Shown here: positions 33,898 to 47,060 of the stretch, piece by piece
Numbering within the stretch: position 1 is the stretch's first letter
Layout of the letters: each line of letters begins with the position of its first letter
DNA from: Artemisia argyi
Taxonomy: Eukaryota > Streptophyta > Magnoliopsida > Asterales > Asteraceae
Assembly: GCA_030686995.1 (NCBI GenBank)
Contig: CM060680.1
Coordinates: forward strand, 199,379,322 to 199,443,321
Direction of reading: 5' to 3'
Length of the DNA: 64,000 nucleotides
Position numbers and translations under genes: made by a program
Notes under the pieces: generated by a model
What the model saw: the letters and a program-made list of their open reading frames with translations, nothing else
Databases searched by the model: none
Told to the model about the DNA's origin: nothing

Positions 33898-35537
33898 GTC
33901 ATAATAGAAACTAGTTAAGTACGTTGATAATACTTTTTTTCAAGACATTTACAAATTTTTCATATTGATAAAATTTGTAACTACAAACGGATATTATTCT
34001 TTGACTTGCAACTGATTAAATATCTTTACATTATGACGACTTGGTATTTGATGTGAACAAAGGTGATCATGTGAACATATATATGGCCTAGGAGCTCATC
34101 TAGGAATGATGCACCATTACAACATTTTGGTCCATAGCATAACCAAAGATCATTGATGGAGTCATGTGATTAGACAGTGATAGAATTTGCTAAAATTGCT
34201 TGGTGTCCTCTTGCCTAATTAAATTTGCTACATTGACTATTTGTCTATTTTTAGTCTCTGTGACAACTTGTATTCTTTACCATCAATAATGCATTTACTA
34301 TGTGATGTAAATGAGCATTTAGGAATTTCAATAATGTTATTAGATTTTAATCTATGAAACTGTTAATAGAGCAGGTTTAACCTCGAACCCTAATAGGCCA
34401 CAAGCGGTCGCTGGCTCTATGCCACACCCCACCAATTGTGTGTCATCCATCAGAATTCAGAACTACTAAATTTTCATATAGATAATTCAAATATGTATTA
34501 CTGAAAGAGTATGTTCTTGTTGTAAATAAATATTGGTTGAAATGATGTATGTATCATGCAGATACGTAGGTGTGCATAGGTTGCGTCATGGTAACAGTAA
34601 CGGAGCCAAAGGTTTGATTTAGCTTTTACAAAATATATATGTATTTTTTCATAAAATTATCTTTATGGAATGAGTACTCAAACAACAATATGATCTTAAA
34701 AAATGCTAAGACTTGTGTGATGAGGATGAAAGGTTGGACATATAAGTTGCTAGATGCGAGTCGTGCAATGGATCACTTTTCATAGCATAGTGTGAGTTTT
34801 TGAGTAGTTAAATGGTTATGCAGTTAATCACTACTTGAAATAAAGCTTTTAAGAAAAACATAAGGAGAGAGTGTTCGGGATTAAGTTTTGAGGTAGATTA
34901 TTTGATTATTAATCTTGCAAACCGCGTGCGCATATAATCAACGATATACACATATACGGAGTACGTACATGCATGTATGTACCAAACTTATTTTTTAACA
35001 GCATGTGTATGCATATATAATATATTCTTAAGGAAGTACAAACAAAGTATTTAATGTTTCCACTACATTTCAAGGATTATCTGATTGGTTCCTAGTATGA
35101 CACGGCATAGACTCTGAGTTTTGCATGTGAGAGATTCTCGTAACAAAGCATGGGTTTAGTTTCTAAAACGGCAAATGTTTTAAAAATGTATCATATTAGT
35201 TATCATTTGGTTTTTTGTAGCGAACAACTTTTTTAAAATGCCAGTCTACATTTGCTTTGCAATGGCACAATGAACAAAGATGTGATTTTCTGTTTCGAGA
35301 TCATCATCACAGACAGGCCGGTCACCGAACCGAGTGTAGATCAGTTCCTCTTCTATCTAAGTTAACTCTTGTTGGAAGTCTTTCAGTTGCATCTAAAGAA
35401 TTAAACAAACCCATATCGACGACACACATGACACAACTTGAAAAAAAGTCAAGGTAAATTAAACAAACAAAAATAAGAAATTTGAAAATTTGAGCATCAT
35501 ATAATCATTTTTATGGTTAGTCACTTTAGTAACATTT
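33898..35537. other. Spacer B, fragment 3
   Basis: Homologous to spacer A up to about 35150 (AACTAGTTAAGT, ATATATGGCC.AGGAGCTCATCTAGG, GGTTCCTAGTATGACACGG). From about 35160 to 35537 the homology to spacer A is lost and nothing is recognised. No gene is supported. Confidence 0.7.
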
Positions 35538-36376
35538 TCGTGTAGTACTTTTTTTTGTGTGCAAAATGGTGAATTATATTAATTTCAAAGCACAAATTAC
35601 AAAGGATCAACATTCAATTGGAATGGACATCACCCATCCAATTTCACTTACTACATACACTAACAGTCTAGATACTAACAAGAACAGACGTTAACATTCT
35701 TCCTATCCTATATCAGATACCAAGCATACCATATCTCTGTCAAAACAGAGTATATAATCAAAAGACAGCCTGCACTATAATGTAAACCATGTCAGGCTAG
35801 TCTTCTTAATTCACCATTAAGCACCTACCATTCTAGCTACATTTTCACATCATCAATCCATCCAAACCATTCAACCTGCAACCACAATAGTAAGGATAAA
35901 TTTGGTGTGTGGCTTCACTAGGCACCATTACCCATCCATGGAAGGGCTCTTCCAAGTAGCCTACATTTCCCTCTCATAGGAAGGCTTCAGCTACTCAGAA
36001 ACACTCATCCTCAATGATGCCAGCCATTACCTCATGTGGAAGTGCAAAGAATGGACCATGTAGCTTCATCTTTCACAACTCACAATTCCATTCTGCTTGC
36101 ACTTCCCTCCTATGCCACTTACCCTTCACATTGGATAACCCTACTTTATGGTACATCTTTACTGATTAGACCTCTCATTGTTCAAGCATATCTTAGTCAG
36201 ACTCCTCCCAAGGCCAGTCTAATCAAAATATGTTGTCCAAAGAGTACAGTCGCTCAAATAAGACTCCAAGGTACTAGGCATTATACCAATGTAGTGACCA
36301 GAAAAATCAGACACGGTTATACAATTCTCATGATAATTCTTTATTCCAAACACCCCTTAAGATGCAACTTCACATA

Positions 36377-39300
36377 TTATGCAAATGAAACTCCCCATAC
36401 CATCTCAACTGCTTTGACTGCACTTGATTTCTTAGTTTTTAGGGACATTAGTTTAGCTTTTACTTCATCATTGATGATCTTGATAACCACTTTACTATCT
36501 TTCTCTTCCTCCTTGAATATCCTATTATTCCTCTCTATCCACAAGAAGTAAAGAGTAGCTGCAAGACATAGTTTCATAATCACTGTGCAAATGTGGTTGT
36601 GTTTGTTGTTACCATTAAGACTGCTTACAATTCCATCCCAATCATTTGCATTTTCTCTAATCTTTGCTTTCAATTTGATACTTTCCCATACTTCTCTAGA
36701 ATAATCACATTCGAAGAAGATATGATCATGAGAATCAGGAACTTTCTTACAAAAAAGGCACCTAAAATCACCTTGAGGGTACCATTTAAGTAATTTATCC
36801 TGAGTAACCAGCTTCTTCTTGACAGCTAACCATAGAATAAAAGTATGTCTAGGAATACAATTGGAATTCCATACCAGTTTAGCCCATGGAATATCATCAT
36901 CTTCTCCTCTAATATCTTTCCATACCTGCTTAGTAGCATCACTGACTGTCTTCCCATCATTGTTGACCCACATGGTTTTATCAGTCTGTTCCCTCAACAC
37001 TGGCACATTTAGATTTTGTAGACATTCAAACCTAGTAGCCCATTCTTGATCCCATTTCCACCCATTTTCATCAATAGCCTCACAGAGTTTACTATTAACA
37101 CTAACCCCAGAAGCAAATATCTCTCTTTTACTAATAGATTTAGCAAAAGCTTGATTACCATTCCACTTATCATGCCACACAGAAATCAATTTGCCATTGC
37201 CAATATCATAGCTAATGTGGTTCTCTACAAACTGTCTGTGTTCCAAAATTGTCTTCCAACACCAACTGTCACTCATAGATGCTTCAATATCCCAAACACT
37301 CCTTCCTTTCAGCTTCACTGTATTGTTCCATTTCACATAGAGAGACTCTTTATTAGAAGCCACATTCCATAGATGCTTAACAATTAAAGCTTTATTCCAT
37401 AGATCCAATAGTTTAAGTCCCAGTCCACCCTTATCTTTTGGTTTACAAACATCCTTCCAAGCGACTCTAGCTTTACCTTAGCATACTTCACTATTGCTCT
37501 ATAAGAAACCTTTGAATAATGATTCTATTTCATTAACAATAGTTTTTGGAATTTTAAAGATTGACCCCCAATAGACTTGCATTAAAGATAGAACAGAAGC
37601 TATAAGTTGTGCCCTTCTTGCATAAGATAGAATTTTATTCTTCCAATCACCAAGCTTTTGTTTCACTCTGTCCACCAGGCACTTACAATCTTGAACCCCT
37701 ATCTTTTTATCCATCAAAGGCACTCCTAGGTATCTTACTGGCATCTTACCAAGCTTGAAAGGTAGAATACTAAGAATGTCATTCTTCTCCTCTTCTGTTA
37801 GACCACCACAAAATAAAGTACTTTTCCCCATATTTGGATATAGACCAGAGACTTTTCTGAATTTATCAATGGCTTTTCTAATAGTATTAACTGAGGTTGT
37901 ATCTCCATGGCATAAAACCAATAAATCATCTGCAAAGTATAAGTGAGTGATTTTCAGGCTCTTACATCCAAAATGGTACTTGAAGTTTCTTTCTTTTGAG
38001 ATTTCATCCTTGATTATTAGATTAAGGACTTCCATTACCAAAGTGAATAGGTAAGGAGATATTAGATCCCCTTGCCTTAAACCTCTGCCTCCCTTGAAAT
38101 ACCCATACCTTTCACCATTCACACAGATAGAAAACTTAGGAGTTGAAATGCAGGCCATAATCCATTGAACCATAGTATTGTGAAAACCAAACTTGATCAA
38201 AATGTTCTCAAGAAATCTCCAACTGACGGTATCAAAAGCTTTCTGAATGTCAATCTTAAAAGAGCACCTTTTAGGTCCATTAACACAATTATAACCTTTT
38301 AGAAGCTCTTGAGTTAAAAGAATGTTGTCAGTGATTGCTCTTCCAGAAATGAATGCACTTTGGTTCTGATCCACAATCTTAGTATGCACTGTTGTGATTC
38401 TGTTTGTTAGCACTTTACTAATGCATTTGTAAATCACATTACAACATGTTATAAGGGTAGTATTCACCTCACCAAGTAACTTCCCTGTGTTGAAGATCAG
38501 CTTTTGACAGCTTGACAACAATCATCTTTAACAACATCCCAAGCCTTTTTAAAGAACTTTGAAGTGTAACCATCTGGCTCAGGAGCCTTATTATCATCAA
38601 TATCAAACAATGCATACTTGAGTTCATCATTAGTGACCTCTCTGATCATATTTGAAGCTTCTTCCCTACTGACTATATTATTGAACATTCTTTCATCATC
38701 CTCATTCAGACCTTCAGCATGAGATTCCACACCCAAAAACTTATCAAAGTGATTAACAAATTGAGTTCCAACTTGATTTTCTTTATGCACAACTCCATAT
38801 TCACTGAAAACTTCATAATTTTTGTTCCTATTCTGTCTTCTTCTCAAAACTTTATGAAAATAAGCTGAATTTTTGTCACCCTCCTTGAGCCAATCCACCT
38901 TTGATTTTTGAAACAACAAACTTTCCTCATCTTTTAAAGCCTCAGTAAAATCACCCAACACTGCAACTTCCTCTTCTCTGTAGCTTTATTTGTAGGATCT
39001 TTATCAATTTTATCTTGAATCTCATACAGTTTTCTCCTTAGATCATCAACTTTAGTGAATAAGTTCCCATTCTTCCAATTGAGATTGTTGAGTTGTTTCT
39101 TCATAGACTTTAATTTTTGCACAACTTGATACATAACATGCCCATGAATATCAGTGTTCCATGATTCTTTGATAATCTCCATGAACTCCTTCTTCTCAGT
39201 CACATAGTTAGCAAATCTAAATGACTTCCTTTTCTTTACCACCATCCCAGGACAGGTCAAAATGGCTGGACTATGGTCTGATATCCCATAAGGTAAGAAC

Positions 39301-39968
39301 CTGGCATTTGCATTAACATGATTAGTCAAAAATTTAGAGTTAATCATAATCCTATCCAGTTTTTTCAGAGTAGTGACATTAGGATTGTGCAAACTTTTAG
39401 TCCATGTAAATTGAAACCCTGTGCTGCATAGATCTTCCTCCTCAATATTGTTAACACAGTCTTGAAACTCTATCATATCTTGAGACATATAAGCAGTTCC
39501 TTCTGAATGATCTTCCAAGTTCAAGCTTACATTTACATCACCCATAATAACCCATGCTTCATCATTGATTATTGTCTTGAATAGGTAAAGGTCTTTCCAC
39601 AATTCTCTTCTATCTCTACCATTGTTAGCAGCATAGATGAAAGTGCAGAAGAATCTAATGCTTGAGTTTAAGATTTCAACAAAGTAGAGCATAGCTTGTC
39701 TTGTACTGTGGATGAGAGTGCATTTATTCACGTTACTGTTCCAACCCACAATTATTCTACATCCTTTAATACTCAGATTCAGATTATGTTGCCATTCCCA
39801 ATTCCCAAAAATTTTATCACAAACCTTGTCAATCCTGCCCTTTTTCATGTGTGTTTCAAGAATTGCACATATACTCAAACTTTCATTCCTTATTAACTTC
39901 TTTATTTCACTCTGTTTAGAAAGCTTACCAAGCCCTCTAATGTTCCAGCTCGCAATTTTAAAATCCAT
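36377..39968 (-). pseudogene. LINE ORF2: endonuclease, reverse transcriptase, zf-RVT
   Basis: ATG at 39968. The endonuclease part has SWNIRGLGK, ILETHMKKGR, GDVNVSLNLEDHSEG and GISDHSPAIL, the APE-type catalytic signatures used for target nicking. The reverse transcriptase (37499-38521) has SFKIDIQKAFDTVSW, GLRQGDLISPYLF and the active-site HLYFADDLLV. The C-terminal zf-RVT (36377-37408) has CLFCKKVPDSHDHIFFEC. The frame shifts near 38985 and near 38495, and TAG codons occur around 37440-37500. It is disrupted at several points, while its domains are otherwise well preserved. Confidence 0.92.
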
Positions 39969-40160
39969 GATCACTTATTAAAAAGGTTCCTACTACCTCC
40001 AACCTCATTATCTGTCATGAACTTAGCATTTGCAGACTGGTCCATGTACACATCATTCTCATCTAACTTAATTTCCTCAATGACCTCTTTACCTTTTTCC
40101 TTATTCTTGTAGAGGAGCATACTTGTTGCCAGTAATCTTAATAGCATTCACTATATTCTC

Positions 40161-40914
40161 CTAAACATTCCATGTTTTCTTGGGTGAAGGTTTGCTATTT
40201 GCATTAGTTTGCTCTCCTGCCTCTTTCTTTTCATTGGTTTCAGTAGGTTTAGAATGACCATTTGGTTTAGGTTTTGGAGCATATACATATTTTGGTGCTA
40301 CATACTTCCTTCCCCCATCCATTCTCCTCTTTTCTTGTTTCTCATTCTTGTTTTGTTCCTGATGTTTAGTGCCATTGTTCTCTTTCTTACTATTATCCAC
40401 TTTGCTTTCTTCCTTATTATTATACGTTCCACACTTGCCATCACTGTGTCCAAACACTTGACATTTAGAGCATACTAGAGGTTTCCAATCATATTCTACT
40501 TTGACAGTTTTAGTAGCAATATTCTTTTTATTCTTATCACAGTACTGAACCTCAATAGTATCCTTTAACCCTTTTATAGCATTTACCTCAACCAAAACCA
40601 TAGCATAACCCAGTCTCCCATTACCTTGTATGTACATCTTTGTAGTCATTGCATCCATTATTACTGGTTTCCCTAAACTACTAGCCAACGCACTCAGGCC
40701 CTTTGTGCTCCATGCTTCCAATGGTATATTTAAGATCCTAACCCAAATAGGTAGTACACTAGGTTCAACTTTATTCATATCAACACTAATATCCGACTTC
40801 TGCCTAACCATTGGTTTACTGTTGACTATCTATACTCCATTTTCTACCACTTCCTACAACCCTTGATCATCTTTGAATTTAAACACAAACGTTCCATTAC
40901 CAATGTTTTGAATG
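40161..40914 (-). pseudogene. LINE ORF1, C-terminal part
   Basis: Contains LPIWVRILNIPLEAWSTKGL (DUF4283), then VEYDWKPLVCSKCQVFGH with CX2C...HX4C zinc-knuckle spacing, then a Lys/Glu/Asn-rich tail ending at 40161. Two in-frame TAG codons lie between about 40810 and 40865. It binds RNA in the LINE particle. The upstream part lies on the other side of the LTR element. Confidence 0.82.
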
Positions 40915-42251
40915 TGTGGAAAACTAGAAGGGGGGGGGGGGGTTGAATAGTTTTACGTCCTTTTAAATTTATAAACACAAGTTTGTTTTAAAAACTTCGA
41001 TTCTAGTTTATGTGAACTCAATACTTGCACTATATGAACAATTGTATGATAACTTAACTAACAAAGCTAATATAGTAAAGGTAAATAAATAAGTAATGAG
41101 AAGAGTTAGAAAGATCAAACCACAACACAAGGATTTATAGTGGTTCGGCTACAAGGACACCTTCCTTGTTCCTACTCCACTCCCCGAGTCACCTACTCGA
41201 GAGTTTTCTTCACTATGTCAACAAACTCTCTTTTGGCGGAGAAAACCTTACACACCAATATACACACCACAACAACTTCACAACTTGATCACTACTTCTA
41301 CACAACTTCTTCACACCAATATACTACACACCAATCTTCTTCACACCTATCTTCTACACACCAATATTCTACACACCAATCTTCTACACCCCAATCTTCT
41401 ACTTTACACCAATCTTCACAACTAACCTACTTCACTACTAATCAACTTCTACTTCCTACACAACTTCTATATCTTCTAAACAATATGTAACAAGCACAAC
41501 ACAATATTCACAAATGAATGTATATATACACTATGCACAACTACTCTTCAACACTTCTTGAACTTGGTTGTAGAAAGAGTGTTCTTCTTTTGCACTTTGG
41601 ATGAGAATGGACGATGAGGGATTGAATCACTTGAAACAAGGATTAATGTACAAATGATCAAAGGGTTTTAGAGGATGTTTAGAGAGTTATAGATCTGAAA
41701 ATTTCGTGCAAAAGGTGGGGAAAATTCCAGAATTAAGGTGGTATTTATAGGAGAAGAATTCTGACATTTTCTGACAGGGGAGCCTGGCCGGTCCCCTTAA
41801 ATCGTGGCCGGCCCCCTTAAAATTAAGGGGACCGCCCCTTATAATTAAGGGGGCCGCCCAACTGTAACGGCCAGAAAACTTGTCTTTTAGTGGGGAAAGT
41901 TTATTTGGTGAAAAACTAACTGATTTTGGTTAAATATTTGAAATCATATATTTAGTATGATTAAAACATTTTTCTTTATTACCAAAAGTGTTTTTCAAAA
42001 AAAATATATAATATGTTTATATATTTAAATAAACTTTGTATTAGTTAATTAAATATCCCTTTGATCATAAGATGTATTAAGCACTTGTTTATCCATACCT
42101 TAAGTGATTAAGTTGGATATAGTTATATAAACTAGCTTAATACTTGTTTACGTAGTAATCTTACGATTGACGAGTTTACATTTTGTGATCGTCAAAATAT
42201 AGAGATATCGAAAAATATAAATAATGTTTTCATACATTATTTATGTCAACA
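40915..42251 (-). repeat. SIRE-like 3' LTR
   Basis: 1,337 bp. It contains a G run (40930-40942), a Thr/Ser/His-coding ACACC-rich tract (41250-41460), a GC-rich motif cluster (41785-41850) and a TATA box on the minus strand (41742-41749). The adjoining AAAAAGGGGGAGA (minus strand, about 42253-42266) is the polypurine tract. Confidence 0.92.
41742..41878 (-). promoter_or_regulatory. LTR promoter: motif cluster plus TATA box
   Basis: On the minus strand, copies of GGGCGGCCCCCTTAA and TTAAGGGGACCGGCC (41785-41850) are followed about 35-50 bp later by CTATAAATACC (TATA at 41742-41749). The same arrangement is in the other LTR. The cluster probably acts as an upstream activating element; that is inference. 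Confidence 0.6.
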
Positions 42252-42715
42252 ATCTCCCCCTTTTTGATGATTACAAAATTTAAACTCATTAATCAAAAAT
42301 TAGTATATATTCAAGTATTATTGTGAGTTTATATCACTTCTCCCCCTTTTTGTTAGCATCAAAAAGGTTATCCCGTGTTGATGGAAGCTCCCCCTTGAAG
42401 TATACTCCCCCTCGTTTTGAGGCCAAAAGGAATCGAGATATGGGTATCTTGCAAAAATATTTAGTGGCAAGCAACATATATATGTATATAGCATGCAAAA
42501 GTGTAAACTAAACATAACCATATCATTAATCAAGTGAAATTAATACATCAAGCATTACATCAACAAATGAAATAAGTAATGCAACTAACAAAAGCCTTTA
42601 AAGGCTTACAATCATCATGGAAATAATAAACCAAAGCTGAAATATGAAAGTCTTCTCTAGAGCTTGCCATCCAAAATGGTTTAATGTAATTTTATTTGTG
42701 AGACACCAAGCATGT

Positions 42716-43315
42716 TTAATTGGGAGGAATGGATGGTGAACATGGAGATGATGATGGAGGAGGAGTGTTTGTTGATGGTGGTGGAGGAGTTGAGTTTGTT
42801 GTTGGTGGTGGATGCAACAAGTTTTCAATGTGAGAAAACATGTATTGCATTTCATCTCTTAGTCCGAACACAATTGTTCGGTTGTGGATGCAACAAAGGC
42901 AAGTGTCACCATGAGCTTCAAGTAAGCTCCATGGGACGGGGTTATAGGTTGGTGGATTGATAGGGGATGATGAGAAGTGTGCATCAAGAGGTGTTAATGG
43001 TGATAGTGAGAGAGTTAATGCAAGGGTTGTGTTTTCATTGGTAGGTTGTGATGGTTGAACTATTGGTGGAGGAGATAAGTGAGTGTTAATGTAGTCATTA
43101 ATGGATGAAGTGGATGGTATGGAGGAAGTAGAGTTTCCATTTGTTGAAGGTGTTTTGGAGGGTGCATTTGGTGCACTAGGAGATGAACATTGAGGTGGTG
43201 GAGATGGAGTGGTGTTGTCTTCATTTGTAAGATCAATGAAGAGTTGTTTGGGTGGAATGATGACAAGTTTTTGTTTCTTGGCATTGTTTGAGTAGGTGGT
43301 TCTTGGTGATGACAT
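42716..43315 (-). CDS. Proline/serine-rich ORF of SIRE-like element
   Basis: An open frame of 199 residues from ATG 43315. It opens MSSPRTTYSNNAKKQKLVII, then PPKQLFIDLTNED, a long Ser/Pro/Asn/Thr region, then the conserved-looking VPWSLLEAHGDTCLCCIHNR and FGLRDEMQYMFSHIE, and ends in Pro/Ser repeats. I remember similar small ORFs next to SIRE-type elements in the daisy family, without known function. CLCC might bind metal. A TATA-like ACTATATAAT lies 47-55 bp upstream of the ATG and a motif cluster about 200 bp further upstream, so it may have its own promoter. No signal peptide is seen. Confidence 0.68.
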   Translation of the reverse strand: MSSPRTTYSNNAKKQKLVIIPPKQLFIDLTNEDNTTPSPPPQCSSPSAPNAPSKTPSTNGNSTSSIPSTSSINDYINTHLSPPPIVQPSQPTNENTTLALTLSLSPLTPLDAHFSSSPINPPTYNPVPWSLLEAHGDTCLCCIHNRTIVFGLRDEMQYMFSHIENLLHPPPTTNSTPPPPSTNTPPPSSSPCSPSIPPN

Positions 43316-43360
43316 GATGATGTTTGAGGATGATGGAATGTGAATTAAACATGCATGGGG

Positions 43361-43590
43361 ATTATATAGTGGGAAAACATGTTTAGAAGTGGAATTAATT
43401 TGAAATTGTAATGTGATATTCCAAAATCAGTTTAGTTTTTCAGGGAAATGGTAGCTGGGACTAGCAAAAGGGATCACAAGATGCAAAAGAGAACAGTGTA
43501 AAAACTGTTTCAGATGGCCGGTCCCCTTAAATGGAGGCCGGTCCCCTTAATTTTAAGGGGGGCGCCCTTATGATTTAAGGGGGCCGCCCA
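43361..43590 (-). promoter_or_regulatory. Internal promoter-like block before the proline-rich ORF
   Basis: The minus strand carries four half-motifs of the CCCCTTAA/TTAAGGGG type with GGCC/GGCG edges (43516-43590), matching the LTR cluster, and then ACTATATAAT at 43361-43370, just upstream of the ATG at 43315. A duplicated LTR promoter module is the simplest reading. Confidence 0.55.
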
Positions 43591-43940
43591 TCTGACGACC
43601 CAGAAACCAAAATTTTTCAAAAATTTTCTGGAAAGATGTTGTGTTCTGTTTTGTATTTGCAGCAAGCACCATTTGGACATTTCACATTTGTTTTGGTCTA
43701 TTATAAAGCATACATGATATATATATTTATATATATAAGCTAATCATGCAAGTATATAAATTAAGAGTTAAACCATGCATTCATAAGCATAAATAAAACA
43801 TAAATAAGCAAGTTAACAACCTAATCGAGTGCACCAAACAATTATCCAAGAAAATAACAAGTACTTCCGAATATACTTCGGACAAATAGCACACAAGACA
43901 TAAAAATTAAATATTGTTCAACAAGCATAATCCAAGCATA

Positions 43941-45125
43941 TCATTTCTTTTTCTTCTCGAAGATACCCTTCAAAGTCTTCCCGATCGACTTGAAACCACC
44001 TGTAACTTCTTCATGTAAGCTCTTTTGTCTTCTAAGTATTTCGGTAGTTCGTTCATGAAGCACTTCTTCGTTTTGATCACTAGGAGATGGGGTAGAATAG
44101 TTGGGATAGTTAAGATCCTCTAAATTGTCAACGAACTCAGAAAACGAAGGGGTACTAGCATCATGGATGTTTTCCTCCTCATCGTCATCGTCTTGCCTTG
44201 AAGATGATCCATGAAAGCTTTGACGACGAGATTTACCCTTGTCACTTCGAGTTCGTCGAGCTTGTTTTAGAGCGAGAGGACGTAGAGTGGGGTAGATGGA
44301 CTCATAGATACTATTGTCAAGATCGGGGTAGTACTCGATAACATGACGATAGAGACGAGTGAGGAACATTCCATATGGAAGGTTGGCTTTGGGAGTTTTT
44401 CTAGCACACTCAATCCGTTTGATAAAGAAGTAGGCCAAATTGTACGGCTTTTCGACAGCTATACAATACAACATATGAGCAAGGCACGCCGGGAGATGGT
44501 CCCGGTGACCTCCGGTACCAAACGCATTCTCACGAATGAGTTCTTCCCAACGCTTCATGTGGGGGCTTAATTCCTTGAGGAGAAGTTGGTATGGAGAGAT
44601 TTGAACATTTTTGGATTTTATTTTTCGGCTTGTGGTGGCACGTTCCACACCAAGGATTTGACGAATTTCGTCGGGATGAGGAATTTCGTCGAAATAGGGA
44701 CCGAAGGTTGGTCGATAGCGATTAAGAGATTCGAGGTCCCACTCGTTTGTGAAAACGGCTTGACCTCTAAAAGGAATTTGGAGGATATGACCAAATTGTT
44801 CGAGAGTTAGGGTGATAAATTCATTTTGAATCATGAAAGAGATGGTGATGAAACCAAGATCATTGGCTTGGACGGTGACTTGCCTAAAGCGAGGAATGAT
44901 AGGTTCATTTATTTCATAAAGACAATTGAAGTTGATGCTTGTAAACACGCGATTTATGTAGTCGGATTGAGCAAAAGCAAGATCTACTACACGTCCTTCA
45001 TGAACATTTCTATCTTCAATTTGACGATATATAAGTCCAATGGACGGAGATGTGGTAGGGAGTTGGGAAACTTTAGGAATGTAGTTTTTAGTGTGAGAAA
45101 GATCTTCGGTAGTTGCTTTTGGCAT
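43941..45125 (-). CDS. Envelope-like / putative plant transposon protein ORF
   Basis: Open for about 394 residues from ATG 45125; the frame extends two codons upstream to a GTG. Residues near 45-200 hold YINRVFTSINFNCLYEINEP and ITLTLEQFGHILQIPF, followed by LSPHMKRWEELIREN, GGHRDHLPACLAHMLYCIAV and YNLAYFFIKRIECARK. The C-terminal third is Ser/Asp/Glu-rich and ends in basic residues. It matches the ORF found 3' of pol in SIRE-type Copia elements, often called envelope-like or putative plant transposon protein. No clear transmembrane segment is seen, so a true envelope role is doubtful. TGTTTAG just before the start could be a splice acceptor, with a donor such as TTGTAAGTT near 46015. Confidence 0.7.
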   Translation of the reverse strand: MPKATTEDLSHTKNYIPKVSQLPTTSPSIGLIYRQIEDRNVHEGRVVDLAFAQSDYINRVFTSINFNCLYEINEPIIPRFRQVTVQANDLGFITISFMIQNEFITLTLEQFGHILQIPFRGQAVFTNEWDLESLNRYRPTFGPYFDEIPHPDEIRQILGVERATTSRKIKSKNVQISPYQLLLKELSPHMKRWEELIRENAFGTGGHRDHLPACLAHMLYCIAVEKPYNLAYFFIKRIECARKTPKANLPYGMFLTRLYRHVIEYYPDLDNSIYESIYPTLRPLALKQARRTRSDKGKSRRQSFHGSSSRQDDDDEEENIHDASTPSFSEFVDNLEDLNYPNYSTPSPSDQNEEVLHERTTEILRRQKSLHEEVTGGFKSIGKTLKGIFEKKKK

Positions 45126-46206
45126 TTTCACCTAAACACATCAACAATACAAAAAGACCAAAATAAATATAAAGAAAGATAAAAGTATATGTATATTGTT
45201 AAGGCTTATGTTGGAACGTAAACATACTTCGTTACTAATCCTAAGAAGTAGATTACCATGTTCCTTAATATTATTTTAAACTCATTCTAGATATACTTTA
45301 CGATGTTTAATAAGTAGTTATGGACAAATCCAAACGCCCTTTTAAACATCGTAATATATCATGAAATTTACTAGATTTACATTAGATTGTAAGACTAGTT
45401 ATTTCTTGCGAGTTTCTTATGCATGTGATTTGTTTTTGAAAAAGATGGTTTGTATTTTTACTTAAAAATATCATTTTTAGTAATAAACCAAACGCTTCCT
45501 TAACTAGTGACTTATACCACTAGTATGTCAATATATATATGAATTATACATCTTGACAAGTCCGATTAGTAATTTTTAGGTTTATAATTATAACAAAGTT
45601 TTATGAAAATTATAATGACTAGGTTTCGATATTATTTGGACATAATCCAAACACTCCTATATTGTGAACCAATATAATTTTTCTTGGTCGAAAAATATAA
45701 TTTCAAGTTTTACAAGTTACAAAAGTATAATGTGATTAGTTTTAACACGTTTTCAAATCATTATTCAACAATGAGTTTACTAAATTTTTTGAAAAGGAGA
45801 GTATGAAATTTTTCAAAAATTTTCGACATGATAGTTTATAATTACTAGTTTCTAGTGTTGATTAATCATCCTAATCCTAGGGGAAGCATTTGGTTATGAA
45901 GTTTTACGACTTAATTCGAAAGAAATTGTGGAATTGAAGAATTTTATAAAACATGCATAATCATAAGTATGACCAAATAAGATGAAATTAGATGAAATGT
46001 GTTATGAAAAACTTACAATACGTAATGGTGATTGTGTTAGATAAATTTGCCCTTTGCGAATTAACCCGAATTATGTGATTTGGAAGTGATTTGAGATGTT
46101 TTTGTGTTTTGGTTTTCGTCACAGCAGAAGCAAGGGAAGGAGAATATGAAAAAGTGGAGTGTTTGGCAAATGGAACAAAGGGAAAAACGGGTTTGAGCTA
46201 TCAGAT

Positions 46207-46283
46207 GGCCGGTCCCCTTAAACATTAAGGGGGCCGCCCTTCATTTGGCTGCCGGTCCCCTTAAACATTAAGGGGGCCGCCCT
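46207..46283 (-). promoter_or_regulatory. Internal motif cluster upstream of the envelope-like ORF
   Basis: Two copies of CCGGTCCCCTTAAACATTAA followed by GGGGGCCGCCC, each an imperfect inverted repeat, match the LTR cluster. It is about 1.1 kb upstream of the ORF start. No clear TATA box follows it. Confidence 0.5.
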
Positions 46284-46505
46284 CCAAAATTCGATTTTTG
46301 TGATTTTGGTTTCTGGAAAGAGCAAGAAATTATTCATATGTATGTATTAGATTTATATTTAATCAAAAATACGTTGGAGGGTATTCGCACGAAAGGAATT
46401 ACTTGACACTTTTAATTGACATTATGCCAATTATATTTTCTTGATCATTTCGGATGAAATATATCAAGTTGTCAAGTGAACGAGAAAGTTGTGGAAGGTT
46501 TATAA

Positions 46506-46506
<1 letters not shown>

Positions 46507-46592
<86 letters not shown>
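46507..46592. repeat. (AT)43 microsatellite in SIRE-like element
   Basis: An uninterrupted AT tract in the region where pol would lie in a full element. Other ATAT-rich patches surround it at 46800-46885. Confidence 0.95.
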
Positions 46593-46597
<5 letters not shown>

Positions 46598-47060
46598 TTA
46601 TATAGTAATGGCTTATAAGTCGAGAATATAGGAGGGAGACATATGCAACGGAAGCCGGGAGTTTGTTTCATCCATAGATTTTTCGACTCATCTCTCTTCA
46701 TCAACATGAGTGTCATTAAAAAAATTTGATAAGGCAAATGGGGAAAAGAAAAGGTTTGTAAACGAACAATTTCTAGTTCTAGAAAATCAACAAATGAATT
46801 TTCCAGGTTATAAGATCCTAGATATATCTAAGTGTAGATATATGTATATATATATTTATTTAGATATAGTATAAGTAGATAAGTATATATAGGAAAAAAA
46901 AATAGAGGGAATAATGAACCAATCAAAATCACATAAAAACTAGATAGTCCGAACAAGAGGTGTACCTTACGTCTTCAATGCGTTTAACTTCAAAATCTTC
47001 AAGAGATAGTCCGAACAAGAGGTGATATCAAAGATTTCCATGTTTGAATGGTGAGAATAT

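Noticed and set aside
36036..37372. Plus-strand ORFs
   Set aside because: They are antisense shadows of the LINE ORF2 C-terminal domain.
41140..41490. 116-residue His/Ser/Thr-rich ORF, also at 49193-49543
   Set aside because: It lies in both LTRs of the SIRE-like element and is antisense to it; the composition comes from an ACACC-rich tract.
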